Assembly: GCA_013203065.1 (NCBI GenBank)
Contig: JABMQV010000263.1
Coordinates: forward strand, 1-13,594
Reading direction: 5' to 3'
Length of the DNA: 13,594 nucleotides
DNA from: Desulfobacteraceae bacterium
GTDB taxonomy: Bacteria; Desulfobacterota; DSM-4660; Desulfatiglandales; Desulfatiglandaceae
Position 1 is the stretch's first letter. Each line of letters starts with the position of its first letter. The notes beneath the pieces are model-generated. The model searched no databases. It saw nothing but the letters and a program-made list of their open reading frames with translations, and was not told the DNA's origin. Shown here in pieces: positions 1 through 6,873 of this stretch. A program made the position numbers and the translations under genes.

Positions 1-665
1 ATATACTGGGCGCCCACATTGGAGTTGTTGGATTTAACAGCCTCCACGATGTCGTGCAGCGTCAAATTAAATCTCAAAAGATCCAGGGGTCTGACCAGGA
101 CCTGGAACTGTTTCACCTCCCCACCAAGGGAGAGGACCTCAGTGACCCCGGGCACGGTCTGGAGGTTGAATTTGATCAGCCAGTCCTGTATCTGCCGCAT
201 CTCCTCAGGTGTACGCTTGCCGCTCTCATCCTCTACAAAGTAAAAGAGGATCTGACCAAGACCTGTTGAAATGGGACCCATCTCCGGCTCCCCAAACCCT
301 TCGGGGATCTCTTCCCTTGCCAGTTGAAGCCGTTCATTGACCAGTTGCCGGGCAAAGTAGATATCGGTCCCGTCCTTAAAATAGACATTCACCACTGACA
401 AGCCGAAGTTGGAAACCGATCGGATCTCTTTGAGATCGGGAAGGCCGTTCATGACCACTTCAACCGGATAGGTGACATATTTTTCAACCTCCTCAGGCGC
501 TAATCCCTCTGTTTCCGTAAAAACCTGTACCAGCGTTGGGGTTACATCGGGAAAGGCATCAACCGGCAGCTGGAGATAACTGTAGTATCCGCCGGCCAGG
601 ATCATTACGCCCAGGGCCAATATCAGCAGACGGCTTTTCAAAACAAATTGAATAATCTTTTGCAT
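1..665 (-). CDS. CzcA/CusA-family RND heavy-metal efflux pump, N-terminal part (runs off left edge)
   Basis: This is the inner-membrane proton-driven subunit of a tripartite metal efflux pump, moving cations from periplasm or cytoplasm out through the adaptor and outer-membrane channel. About 221 codons are visible, against roughly 1000-1050 in the family, so only the first transmembrane helix (about residues 9-28) and the start of the porter domain are present. The text after the helix is typical of HME-RND proteins: LPVDAFPDVTP, then EEVEKYVTYPVE and a GLPDLKEIRSVSNFGLS stretch. The start is ATG at 665, with AGGA seven bases upstream. It lies 33 bases after the adaptor gene's stop, as the last visible gene of the efflux operon. 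The substrate-determining membrane residues fall outside the window, so Zn/Cd/Co (Czc) and Cu/Ag (Cus) cannot be separated. Confidence 0.93.
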   Translation of the reverse strand, partial: MQKIIQFVLKSRLLILALGVMILAGGYYSYLQLPVDAFPDVTPTLVQVFTETEGLAPEEVEKYVTYPVEVVMNGLPDLKEIRSVSNFGLSVVNVYFKDGTDIYFARQLVNERLQLAREEIPEGFGEPEMGPISTGLGQILFYFVEDESGKRTPEEMRQIQDWLIKFNLQTVPGVTEVLSLGGEVKQFQVLVRPLDLLRFNLTLHDIVEAVKSNNSNVGAQY

Positions 666-698
666 AGCTCTTTCCTAACCTAAGGGGTGGGTAATCGA

Positions 699-1961
699 TT
701 AATGCCCATGTCCGTCACCGAAAGACTCCTTGGACAATTGGGCTTTCAGAGTAAAGGCCCCTTTACTGACGTATTTCTGGCCCGACAATAATCCTGAAGT
801 GATTTCAACATACCGGCCATTACTCATTCCCAGGGTGACAGGTTCAGGGGAAAAACCATTCGCTTTTTCTACAAACACATATGGCTTATCCTCCATTTTC
901 TGTAAGGCCTCTTTTGGGACCCCAACGGGGACCTCAATGGTATCGATCGCAATCTTCGCTGTGACAAAGAGGCCGGGACGCCATTGCCTGCTGGGGTTTG
1001 GGAGGACCACGCGTGCAAGGGCCGTGCGGGTTTTTTGGCCGAGCAGGGGGCCAACATAGGTGATCGTTCCCGCAGTGTCGGGTATCCCCCGGCCGGCAGA
1101 AATAATAACGGGAAGACCTTTCCTGATAAAGGGCAGGTCTTTCTGGTAAACGCTGATATCCACCCAGACTGAGTTCATGTCTGCCACTATGTAGGCCCTG
1201 GCATCATCCCTGAGCACCTCACCTAACACGATGTGTTTTTCAATCACCACGCCATCGAAGGGGGACACGATTTCATAACGGGTAAAAGAGGCATCAGGCT
1301 GCTTTAGCAGTTTTTTAACCGAGGCCTCCGAAAACCCTAACGCATGGAGTTTCTGTTCTGCTGAACGAAGGTTGATCTTGGCTTCAGCAAAGGCCTGTTT
1401 GGCCTCAAGGAAATCCTGCTCTGAGGAAATTTTCCCTTTCCAGAGCCCCTCTTCCCGCACGAAATTTGCCCTGGCCAGCGAGATACGTTCACGGGCAGCC
1501 AGGAACTCGGCCTTTGCGTCTGCGAGTTCACGGCTTTCCAGTATGGCCATTACTTCACCTTTTCGAACGTGGTCCCCTAACACCTTTCGAACCTGGCGGA
1601 CTATACCTGGAACACGAGGAACCACGTGGGCAAGGCGGTCGGCATTGAGTACCACCTGGCCAGGCAGGTTGGTGTAGGTCTGGATCTTCACCGGGCCTGC
1701 CTCTGCAACCTCAACACCGAACTCTGTCATTTCCTTCTTGCTGATTTGGATAATCCTTTCTGACTCGTGCTCGTCGTCTTCATGCTCGGACACATTATCA
1801 GCCTTGTTTTCGATAACGCCCCCATGGCTTGTTTGCTCCTGTTCAAACTGAGCATTTCTTTTGATTTCGGCAGTCGGCTGGATCTGTTTGTAAAACAGCG
1901 CGGCCGCGATAATGCCGGCCAGGGCCAGGGTAAATCCAAATATCCATCGTTTAGTCTTCAT
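699..1961 (-). CDS. Efflux RND periplasmic adaptor subunit, CzcB/CusB family
   Basis: This membrane-fusion protein links the RND pump to the outer-membrane channel. It has 420 residues from the chosen start. An N-terminal membrane anchor or signal (about residues 5-25) is followed by an acidic, His-containing linker with EHEDDEHESE, a likely metal-binding stretch. Next come a barrel-sandwich/lipoyl half (VPRVPGIVRQVRKVLGDHV), a helical hairpin (about 155-235), the second lipoyl half (YEIVSPFDGVVIEKHIVLGE) and beta-barrel domains. It ends in GDGHGH, a His tail of the kind seen in CzcB proteins. I chose ATG at 1961 because AGGAG lies eight bases upstream; an in-frame start at 2021 would lie deep inside the preceding gene. 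The start overlaps the end of the outer-membrane gene by 11 bases, which suggests translational coupling. Confidence 0.93.
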   Translation of the reverse strand: MKTKRWIFGFTLALAGIIAAALFYKQIQPTAEIKRNAQFEQEQTSHGGVIENKADNVSEHEDDEHESERIIQISKKEMTEFGVEVAEAGPVKIQTYTNLPGQVVLNADRLAHVVPRVPGIVRQVRKVLGDHVRKGEVMAILESRELADAKAEFLAARERISLARANFVREEGLWKGKISSEQDFLEAKQAFAEAKINLRSAEQKLHALGFSEASVKKLLKQPDASFTRYEIVSPFDGVVIEKHIVLGEVLRDDARAYIVADMNSVWVDISVYQKDLPFIRKGLPVIISAGRGIPDTAGTITYVGPLLGQKTRTALARVVLPNPSRQWRPGLFVTAKIAIDTIEVPVGVPKEALQKMEDKPYVFVEKANGFSPEPVTLGMSNGRYVEITSGLLSGQKYVSKGAFTLKAQLSKESFGDGHGH

Positions 1962-3342
1962 AAGAGACACTCCTGATAAATTTTTTGGAGGTTTGTACGG
2001 CAGCATCAAAGTTGGTCCCAATCAACCGTTCCACCTCCGCGATTCCTTTGTGATAAACGCCCAGGGCCTCAATATATTGCCCCTTGGCTTCAAACAGGGT
2101 ACGTTGGGCATCCAAGAGGGACAGATAGTTAAATTTTCCCTGACGATAGCCCTCTCTCAGGGCATTGAATGCCTCTTTGGCCCCGGGCAACACCTGTTTT
2201 TTCAGACCCAACGCTTCGGAATAGGCACTGGTAAGAGATCGGTATGCTTCTGCAAGGTTCCAAAAGACACTGACCTTTGCGGCCTGGTGCTCCTCTCGGG
2301 CCTTGGAGACCCTTTCTCTGGCGTTTGAGATCCCGCCCTGGTTGCGGTCGAAGATTGGAATGGGAATTGAAATGGAAAACACCAAGGCAGTTTCGCTCAG
2401 TTCACTGTAATGTTTTCCCCCTAAGCTTACTGTGGGGTCTGGAATCTTTTTGGCATGCGCTAACGCCAGGTTCGCATTCCTTTGCTCCATCTCTGTGGTC
2501 CAGCGGGCTATATCCGGATTCCGGGAAATCAGGCCCTCCAACTCCCCCATGGAGGGAACCGGCGCCAGCACATCCAACCGGCCTTTCACTTGATCAAAGA
2601 GGGCGGTTTTGGCTCCCCAGGTGGTGGCAAGCTGCTTGCGCGAGCCTTCCAATTGCCGCTTGGCCTGTTCGAGAGCGATCTGATTTGCAGAAAAAGCCAC
2701 TCTGGCCCTCGTTTCTTCTATGGGTGAAACCTTTCCAGCCTTCACCCGGGTTGACACGGTTTGGAGCACCTTATCCGCAAGATCAACCATCTCCTTTCTC
2801 AAGGCTACCCTTTCCTGATCCGAAAGGACGTCAATAAAGGCCTTTGTCACCTTGGTTAACACATCAGCGCGTTTGCTTTTGTAATCCCACCCGGCCAGGT
2901 CCCGGTCAAGAGATGCAATCATTTTCCGTTTAGAGCGTTTTCCTCCCAACTCAATCAGTTGGCTCAGGCGAACAGTTGTTTCACTCAGATCCAAACCGCG
3001 ATGGGTTCCAGACCCCCCAAAGTCTTCCATTTCAACCTGGAATTCCGGATTGGGTAATAGCCCGGCCTGCAGTATTTGGGCTTCTTGAGCGCGTATTTCA
3101 ATAGAAAAGGCCATCAAGTCAGGGTTCCGGACGAGAGCCGCTGATATGGCGTCTTTCAGGGCAATAACACCCCTGAGTTTCCCAGCCTTCAACCTTGCTT
3201 CATCAAATGCGATTTCTATCTCTGAATTTTCTTTCAGGAGTTGCTCGTTTGCTCCAGCTCTATCAACGTTGATCCCGAACCAGAGAGCGAACCACAGCGT
3301 TATGACGACCCCGGCTGCGAAGGGGACATGTTTAAAATGCAT
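1951..3342 (-). CDS. TolC/CusC/CzcC-family outer-membrane efflux protein
   Basis: This is the outer-membrane channel of the tripartite metal pump, 463 residues. A signal peptide occupies about residues 1-28 (hydrophobic FAAGVVITLWFALWFGI). Two repeats of the outer-membrane efflux domain follow, rich in long amphipathic helices: the first contains LVRNPDLMAFSIEIRAQEAQ, the second begins near ISRNPDIARWTTEMEQRNA. The LLPNPEFQVEMEDFGG segment and FSISIPIPIFDRNQG are characteristic of CzcC-like channels. Start: ATG at 3342 has GGAGG six bases upstream. An in-frame TTG at 3348 would sit directly against the GGAGG and is rejected. The gene ends inside the adaptor start (ATGAAGACTAA is shared). A 97-base gap separates it from the gene upstream, so an internal promoter is possible. 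Confidence 0.92.
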   Translation of the reverse strand: MHFKHVPFAAGVVITLWFALWFGINVDRAGANEQLLKENSEIEIAFDEARLKAGKLRGVIALKDAISAALVRNPDLMAFSIEIRAQEAQILQAGLLPNPEFQVEMEDFGGSGTHRGLDLSETTVRLSQLIELGGKRSKRKMIASLDRDLAGWDYKSKRADVLTKVTKAFIDVLSDQERVALRKEMVDLADKVLQTVSTRVKAGKVSPIEETRARVAFSANQIALEQAKRQLEGSRKQLATTWGAKTALFDQVKGRLDVLAPVPSMGELEGLISRNPDIARWTTEMEQRNANLALAHAKKIPDPTVSLGGKHYSELSETALVFSISIPIPIFDRNQGGISNARERVSKAREEHQAAKVSVFWNLAEAYRSLTSAYSEALGLKKQVLPGAKEAFNALREGYRQGKFNYLSLLDAQRTLFEAKGQYIEALGVYHKGIAEVERLIGTNFDAAVQTSKKFIRSVSYED

Positions 3343-3348
3343 GGACAA

Positions 3349-3353
3349 CCTCC
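3349..3353 (-). promoter_or_regulatory. Ribosome binding site deciding the outer-membrane channel start
   Basis: A perfect GGAGG on the minus strand lies six bases before ATG 3342 and touches the alternative TTG at 3348. It therefore supports the shorter start. Confidence 0.75.
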
Positions 3354-3360
3354 AGGATTA

Positions 3361-3379
3361 GATGATTATCGTTATTATC
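3361..3379. promoter_or_regulatory. Possible Fur-family-like operator before the pump genes (weak)
   Basis: The plus strand reads GATGATTATCGTTATTATC, which is 12 of 15 to the Fur 7-1-7 pattern TGATAATNATTATCA. Its complement matches the element at 6719-6737 in 15 of 19 positions. It lies eight bases upstream of the GGAGG of the channel gene. AT-rich sequence gives such matches by chance, and no clear -35/-10 pair is visible beside it. Confidence 0.2.
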
Positions 3380-3439
3380 CCAACAATAAAGGGGATGGCA
3401 GAACGGCTACATGGGAATGACAGACGGATCAGTAAGGGT

Positions 3440-3886
3440 TCAGATTATGAGAATCGTGGTCTGGAGACAGGTAAGGGTTGAAGAGCCAAGCGAGGCTGTT
3501 ATTGCTGAAAACGTCTGACGAGATGTGTTAGGATCAGGGTTAAAAATTACAGCATTTTGGTAGGATATGCCGGTTTTAGCTTCATAAAAGGATTGTAGAT
3601 CTGTGGATATATGTTGGGCCGAAAAGGTCGCTGAGACAGGGATGTCAAAGCATGAACCGTAGGAAGTCCCTTTCAGGCCCGCATGGAGAATTGTAAAATC
3701 ATCCGCCTGATCGAATTTGGAGGCGAGATCAAGAATTGGATGATGTGAGCTGTAATGGACAGGTTCTACCGCAGCATGGTCATTTCCCGCCACACAGAGC
3801 ACGACCCCCGACAGCAATCCCTGTCCAAAAAGATTGTAGAACATTAGAAGGACAATAAAGGTTATGAAGATCCTTTTTCTTAACAA
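3440..3886 (-). CDS. Small exported or membrane-anchored protein of unknown function in the efflux operon
   Basis: I do not recognise a defined domain. The 148-residue product opens with basic residues (LRKR) and a hydrophobic segment (about residues 5-32), so it is exported or anchored. The segment runs into VVLCVAGNDHAAVEPVHYSSHHP, a Cys plus His cluster that could touch metal. From memory, small proteins with a VLCxxGxDGH-like motif occur beside czc/cus genes; this is an impression, not a database result. The remaining about 95 residues are polar, rich in Ser/Thr and without repeats. Start choice: TTG at 3886 has GAGGGG seven bases upstream, whereas the longer in-frame TTG at 3937 has no ribosome site. 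It starts 59 bases after the ATPase stop and precedes the pump genes. The position suggests a periplasmic accessory of metal efflux (inference). Confidence 0.7.
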   Translation of the reverse strand: MLRKRIFITFIVLLMFYNLFGQGLLSGVVLCVAGNDHAAVEPVHYSSHHPILDLASKFDQADDFTILHAGLKGTSYGSCFDIPVSATFSAQHISTDLQSFYEAKTGISYQNAVIFNPDPNTSRQTFSAITASLGSSTLTCLQTTILII

Positions 3887-3893
3887 TTCAATT

Positions 3894-3899
3894 CCCCTC
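3894..3899 (-). promoter_or_regulatory. Ribosome binding site deciding a TTG start
   Basis: GAGGGG on the minus strand lies seven bases before TTG 3886. It is the only reasonable Shine-Dalgarno sequence near the N-terminus of the small unknown protein. It moves the start 17 codons downstream of the longest open frame and places the hydrophobic segment at the N-terminus. Confidence 0.6.
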
Positions 3900-3945
3900 G
3901 AATAATTTTTCCAATTATAAAACAACACCCAGCTCAAGTAAAGGC

Positions 3946-5847
3946 CTATCCCCTCTTGGCCACACGCAGCCCATTTGCCACAGCCAATAGCTCCGATGCC
4001 TCATGAAGGAAAACCGCAGCGGCGATGGTTATGGCCCCGATAAGAGCCATAGGGATCAGGGTAACGAGAACGACCAGGGAAAAGACAATATTTTGACTGC
4101 TTATGCCTCTTGCCCTCTTGCCAAGATGGATGACATAAGGCACCCTGGTGAGATCATCTGCCATGAGGGCGGTATCGGCCGCCTCTATGGCGGCATCCGT
4201 CCCCCCAGTTCCCATGGCTATGCCCACAGTAGCCGTGGCAAGGGCCGGGGCGTCGTTGATGCCGTCCCCTACCATGGCGACAGCTCCGTATGTGCTTTCC
4301 AGCGCCTTTATTGCTTTGATCTTATCCTGTGGTTTGAGGTTAGCCCTTACATCATCTATGCCCAGTTCACCGGCAATGGCCAGGGCCGTCACTTTGCTGT
4401 CCCCGGTGAGCATTACGACCTTGACTCCCATATCCTGCAGTTTCCGCACAACCTCTTTTGCCTGCGGCCTTACCTCATCTTGGATCGCAATGATCCCATA
4501 GATTTCTTCATTGGTCCCCACGAGGATAACTGTTTTGCCTTCATTCCTCAGTTTTTCTATTTGGGGGATGGGCTGGGCCTCCTTAGCGAGCCTGGTGAAC
4601 AAATCTGGTTTCCCCACATAGATGGTTTTATCTCCCACTTTTGCCTTAGCTCCATCGCCCGTGATGGCGGTGAAATCCGTAACTTCTGAAGCTCGTATTC
4701 CGGCTTCTTCGGCCTTTCGGACAATGGCTGCCGCCAACGGATGTTCAGAATTTTTCTCCACGCTATATGCTAAACGCAATATCTCAGATTCATTTGTGCC
4801 GAGAACTAAAATATCCGTGACCACCGGCTTGCCCTTGGTCAGGGTCCCGGTTTTATCGAATGCGACGGCCTTGATCTTACCCAGGTTTTCGAGATGAATG
4901 CCCCCCTTAATCAGGACACCGGACTTTCCCGCCCTTCCGATCCCCGCCGCAATGGCTACAGGGGTAGACATGACCAGAGCGCATGGCGCTGCCGCCACTA
5001 AAAGGACCACGGCCTTCGTGGCCCAATGTGAAATGGATGCCCCACCAAACAGGGCTGGCACAATAATCAGAAGAAAAGCGCTCAAAAGGACCAAGGGTGA
5101 ATATATTTTTCCGAACTTTTCAATGAACAGTTGAGTCTTCCCTTTTTCTTCCTGGGCCGCCTCGACCAGATAAATCATCTTGGACAGGGTGTTGTCTTTA
5201 AAGGCGGCAGTGGTCTTTATCTCCAATGCCCCTTCCTGATTTATGGTTGCCGCAAGGACCCTGTCTCCTTCCATCTTTTCCACCGGGATGGACTCACCGC
5301 TCACTGGCGCCTCGTTGATGCTTGAGCGGCCCCGAATGATCACGCCATCCGTGGGAATAGACTCGCCGGGTTTTACCACAAAGACATCTCCCACACTCAA
5401 CTCCTCAGCAGACAAGGTAATTTCCTGGCCATCCTTCAGGACCCGGGCCTCTTTGGGAGCAAGGTCGAGGAGTTTTCTGATGGAATGTCTGGTTTTTGCG
5501 TAGCTGAATTCTTCCAGCCCTTCGGCAACCCCGTAGAGGACGACTAGAAAGGCCGCCTCGTCCCACATGCCCAGGATCGCCGAGCCTACTGTGGCGCCGA
5601 TCATGAGGATTTCTATTCCGATCTCCCTTTCTTCAATGAGCTTTTCAATCCCCTCTCTCGCCCAGTGGTAACCCCCCAGAAGGATAGCGATGATGTAAAC
5701 GGGGATTTCCACAAAGTGGCCAATGGCTCCAAGATGGCCCAATAAAAAGGCCGTACCCGTAAGAACACCGGCCGCTAATGCGTTTCGCATGGGTGGATGG
5801 CGCCACCATGGTCCTTCGAAACCCTCGATTTTGGCTTCTTCTTTCAT
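3946..5847 (-). CDS. Heavy-metal translocating P1B-type ATPase, APC-motif variant without N-terminal metal-binding domain
   Basis: This inner-membrane ATPase exports a divalent or monovalent heavy-metal ion from the cytoplasm. It has 633 residues. All catalytic signatures are present: actuator loop PVSGESIPVEK, phosphorylation site DKTGTLT with Asp331, SEHPLA (the P1B HP motif), MLTGDS and GDGINDAPAL. The transmembrane metal site reads A287-P288-C289, where Cd/Zn (CadA/ZntA) and Cu (CopA) pumps have CPC and CoaT-type pumps SPC. The last helix carries HEASE (from His615), reminiscent of the HEGG-type motif of P1B-4 pumps rather than the CadA-type Asp. There is no N-terminal CXXC domain, only a short GFEGPWWRHPP leader. 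Two ATGs compete: the one at 5847 has CGGAG eight bases upstream, while the one at 5853 is only two bases from it. Zn, Co or Cd is the likely cargo; certainty about the metal is low. Confidence 0.93.
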   Translation of the reverse strand: MKEEAKIEGFEGPWWRHPPMRNALAAGVLTGTAFLLGHLGAIGHFVEIPVYIIAILLGGYHWAREGIEKLIEEREIGIEILMIGATVGSAILGMWDEAAFLVVLYGVAEGLEEFSYAKTRHSIRKLLDLAPKEARVLKDGQEITLSAEELSVGDVFVVKPGESIPTDGVIIRGRSSINEAPVSGESIPVEKMEGDRVLAATINQEGALEIKTTAAFKDNTLSKMIYLVEAAQEEKGKTQLFIEKFGKIYSPLVLLSAFLLIIVPALFGGASISHWATKAVVLLVAAAPCALVMSTPVAIAAGIGRAGKSGVLIKGGIHLENLGKIKAVAFDKTGTLTKGKPVVTDILVLGTNESEILRLAYSVEKNSEHPLAAAIVRKAEEAGIRASEVTDFTAITGDGAKAKVGDKTIYVGKPDLFTRLAKEAQPIPQIEKLRNEGKTVILVGTNEEIYGIIAIQDEVRPQAKEVVRKLQDMGVKVVMLTGDSKVTALAIAGELGIDDVRANLKPQDKIKAIKALESTYGAVAMVGDGINDAPALATATVGIAMGTGGTDAAIEAADTALMADDLTRVPYVIHLGKRARGISSQNIVFSLVVLVTLIPMALIGAITIAAAVFLHEASELLAVANGLRVAKRG

Positions 5848-5855
5848 TACCATTT

Positions 5856-5860
5856 CTCCG
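5856..5860 (-). promoter_or_regulatory. Ribosome binding site deciding the ATPase start
   Basis: CGGAG on the minus strand is eight bases before ATG 5847 and only two before ATG 5853, favouring the second Met (protein begins MKEEAKIEG). Confidence 0.6.
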
Positions 5861-5907
5861 TTGCGTTGAGATTTGTCGAAACAATCTTCCAGTATGCTTC
5901 TACAATA

Positions 5908-6156
5908 TCAGGGCCAAGAAAGCGTATTCTTCATTTTCAGATATTCTGCCTGTCCGAGCTCTCCCCGGGCATAACGCGCCTTCAGTATATCAAGGGAGTC
6001 TTCTCGATCCCTTTTGTATCCGGCTTCCCACAATTTAGGAGATCTGAAAAGTTTCATGACCAAGATCACGACAATTAGAATTATCAACGCCCATAGGATA
6101 ATTGTCAGATCCCCAGAGAAGAACCTCCCGGACCATGGAAAATAATCGCAACCCAT
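5908..6156 (-). CDS. Small membrane protein with C-terminal SHOCT domain
   Basis: The product has 82 residues. One strong transmembrane segment (about residues 16-36, ILWALIILIVVILVMKLF) is followed by a basic linker and a SHOCT motif (short C-terminal domain) at about residues 54-80: DILKARYARGELGQAEYLKM. SHOCT domains are found at the ends of many small membrane proteins; they are thought to mediate oligomerisation, and no enzymatic role is established. ATG 6156 has AAGGA six bases upstream. The gene sits between the ZraP-like protein (60 bases upstream) and the ATPase (60 bases downstream) in the sigma-54 operon. A second, larger SHOCT protein occupies the equivalent place in the oxidase operon (11713-12078). 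Its role there is unknown. Confidence 0.88.
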   Translation of the reverse strand: MGCDYFPWSGRFFSGDLTIILWALIILIVVILVMKLFRSPKLWEAGYKRDREDSLDILKARYARGELGQAEYLKMKNTLSWP

Positions 6157-6216
6157 GATGAATCCTTATCTGCTGTGATGAAGGAGGGAGCCTTTTCAGC
6201 TCCCCCCTAACTCAGG

Positions 6217-6597
6217 CTACCAGCACGCCCAGCCGCCATAGCCGCTCCCATATTCATAGGGGCACCAGTCACTAAAGCCACTTGTACGAGCCTTCGAGTG
6301 CAGCCGGTCATGCATGCCTTCAATTTCCTGTGAGAGCTGATCAATCCGCTTCCGATTAGGATTAGGCTGGGCCGTCAGGGCACTGTATTCACCTTGTTTT
6401 GCGGCAAGCTTTTGCCTGAGTGTTGTCGTATCATTGAGGAAATTCTGGTAGGTTCCACCCGTCATACCTGAAGCATATCCACCAGAGTATCCTCCCCTTG
6501 AATCTCCCCGATAGCCATCCCACATGCAGGCGAGGGCCATTGAAGCGATAAAACCTAAAGAAACCACCGTAATCAGTACAATTAAAAGCTTTTTCAT
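6217..6597 (-). CDS. ZraP/Spy-like periplasmic metal-stress protein
   Basis: This is a 126-residue exported protein. A signal peptide (about residues 1-23, ending MALA before Cys24) precedes a Gly/Tyr-rich segment (RGDSRGGYSGGYASG). An all-helical core follows, with QNFLNDTTTLRQKLAAKQGE and then RKRIDQLSQEIEGMHDRL, the LTxxxP-like helical hairpin of the periplasmic ZraP/CpxP/Spy group. The C-terminus carries two cysteines and aromatic residues (DWCPYEYGS to GGWACW), possible zinc or copper ligands. In enterobacteria ZraP is a zinc-binding periplasmic chaperone that dampens ZraSR signalling; here the divergent regulator and kinase are of the same type, so the same feedback is plausible (inference). 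GGGAGG lies eight bases before ATG 6597. It is the first gene of the operon under the sigma-54 promoter at 6665-6681. Confidence 0.85.
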   Translation of the reverse strand: MKKLLIVLITVVSLGFIASMALACMWDGYRGDSRGGYSGGYASGMTGGTYQNFLNDTTTLRQKLAAKQGEYSALTAQPNPNRKRIDQLSQEIEGMHDRLHSKARTSGFSDWCPYEYGSGYGGWACW

Positions 6598-6664
6598 TAT
6601 ATTTACCTCCCTTGTTTATGGTATTATTCTGAGCAATCTTTCTTGCCCGCTTGACCATATGTAA

Positions 6665-6681
6665 AGCAATAGGTATGCCAA
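6665..6681 (-). promoter_or_regulatory. Sigma-54 (-24/-12) promoter of the ZraP-ATPase-efflux operon
   Basis: The minus strand reads TTGGCATACCTATTGCT. GG at 6679-6678 and GC at 6667-6666 are separated by exactly ten bases, matching the TGGCAY-N5-TTGCW form of RpoN promoters. Transcription would begin near 6655, giving a leader of about 58 bases before ATG 6597. The neighbouring divergent gene encodes a sigma-54 activator, which strongly supports the call. Confidence 0.85.
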
Positions 6682-6720
6682 CAAAGGGATAATTCAGATA
6701 ACCTTTTGAATTTGTTAAGG

Positions 6721-6735
6721 TAATAATTATTATCA
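6721..6735. promoter_or_regulatory. Palindromic operator candidate (Fur-family-like) upstream of the sigma-54 promoter
   Basis: The minus strand reads TGATAATAATTATTA, 14 of 15 to the Fur 7-1-7 pattern TGATAATNATTATCA, with a perfect 12-base palindrome TAATAATTATTA inside it. It sits 42-56 bases upstream of the -24 GG, between the two divergent genes. That spacing would also fit an enhancer site of the NtrC-type regulator. Chance in AT-rich DNA is a real alternative. No convincing sigma-70 -35/-10 pair for the plus-strand regulator gene could be fixed in 6735-6860. Confidence 0.35.
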
Positions 6736-6873
6736 TCAATGCTAACCCACATACCCATCCCCTGTAATGCATATTTTTTATACACAGAGCCAAAAAATCT
6801 TGTCTTATATGTATACAAAATGCACAAATAGTGGTAGGTTCTTGTCAAAAAACAGGAAGGAAGGGGATTTCCC

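Noticed and set aside
2277..2837. Open frame of 186 codons on the plus strand
   Set aside because: It is antisense to the outer-membrane channel gene and Pro/Trp-rich without any domain.
4003..4689. Open frame of 228 codons on the plus strand
   Set aside because: It is antisense to the ATPase phosphorylation and nucleotide-binding domains, with no ribosome site and no recognisable motif.
6687..6698. GGATAATTCAGA, shared with 12632-12643 at one mismatch, as a common activator site
   Set aside because: The distances to the two sigma-54 promoters are inconsistent (about 8 versus 138 bases), so it is probably chance in AT-rich DNA.
6832..6850. Plus-strand TGGTAGGTTCTTGTC as a sigma-54 promoter for the regulator gene
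   Set aside because: It lacks the GC at -12 and the CA of the -24 box, and it would lie very close to the gene.
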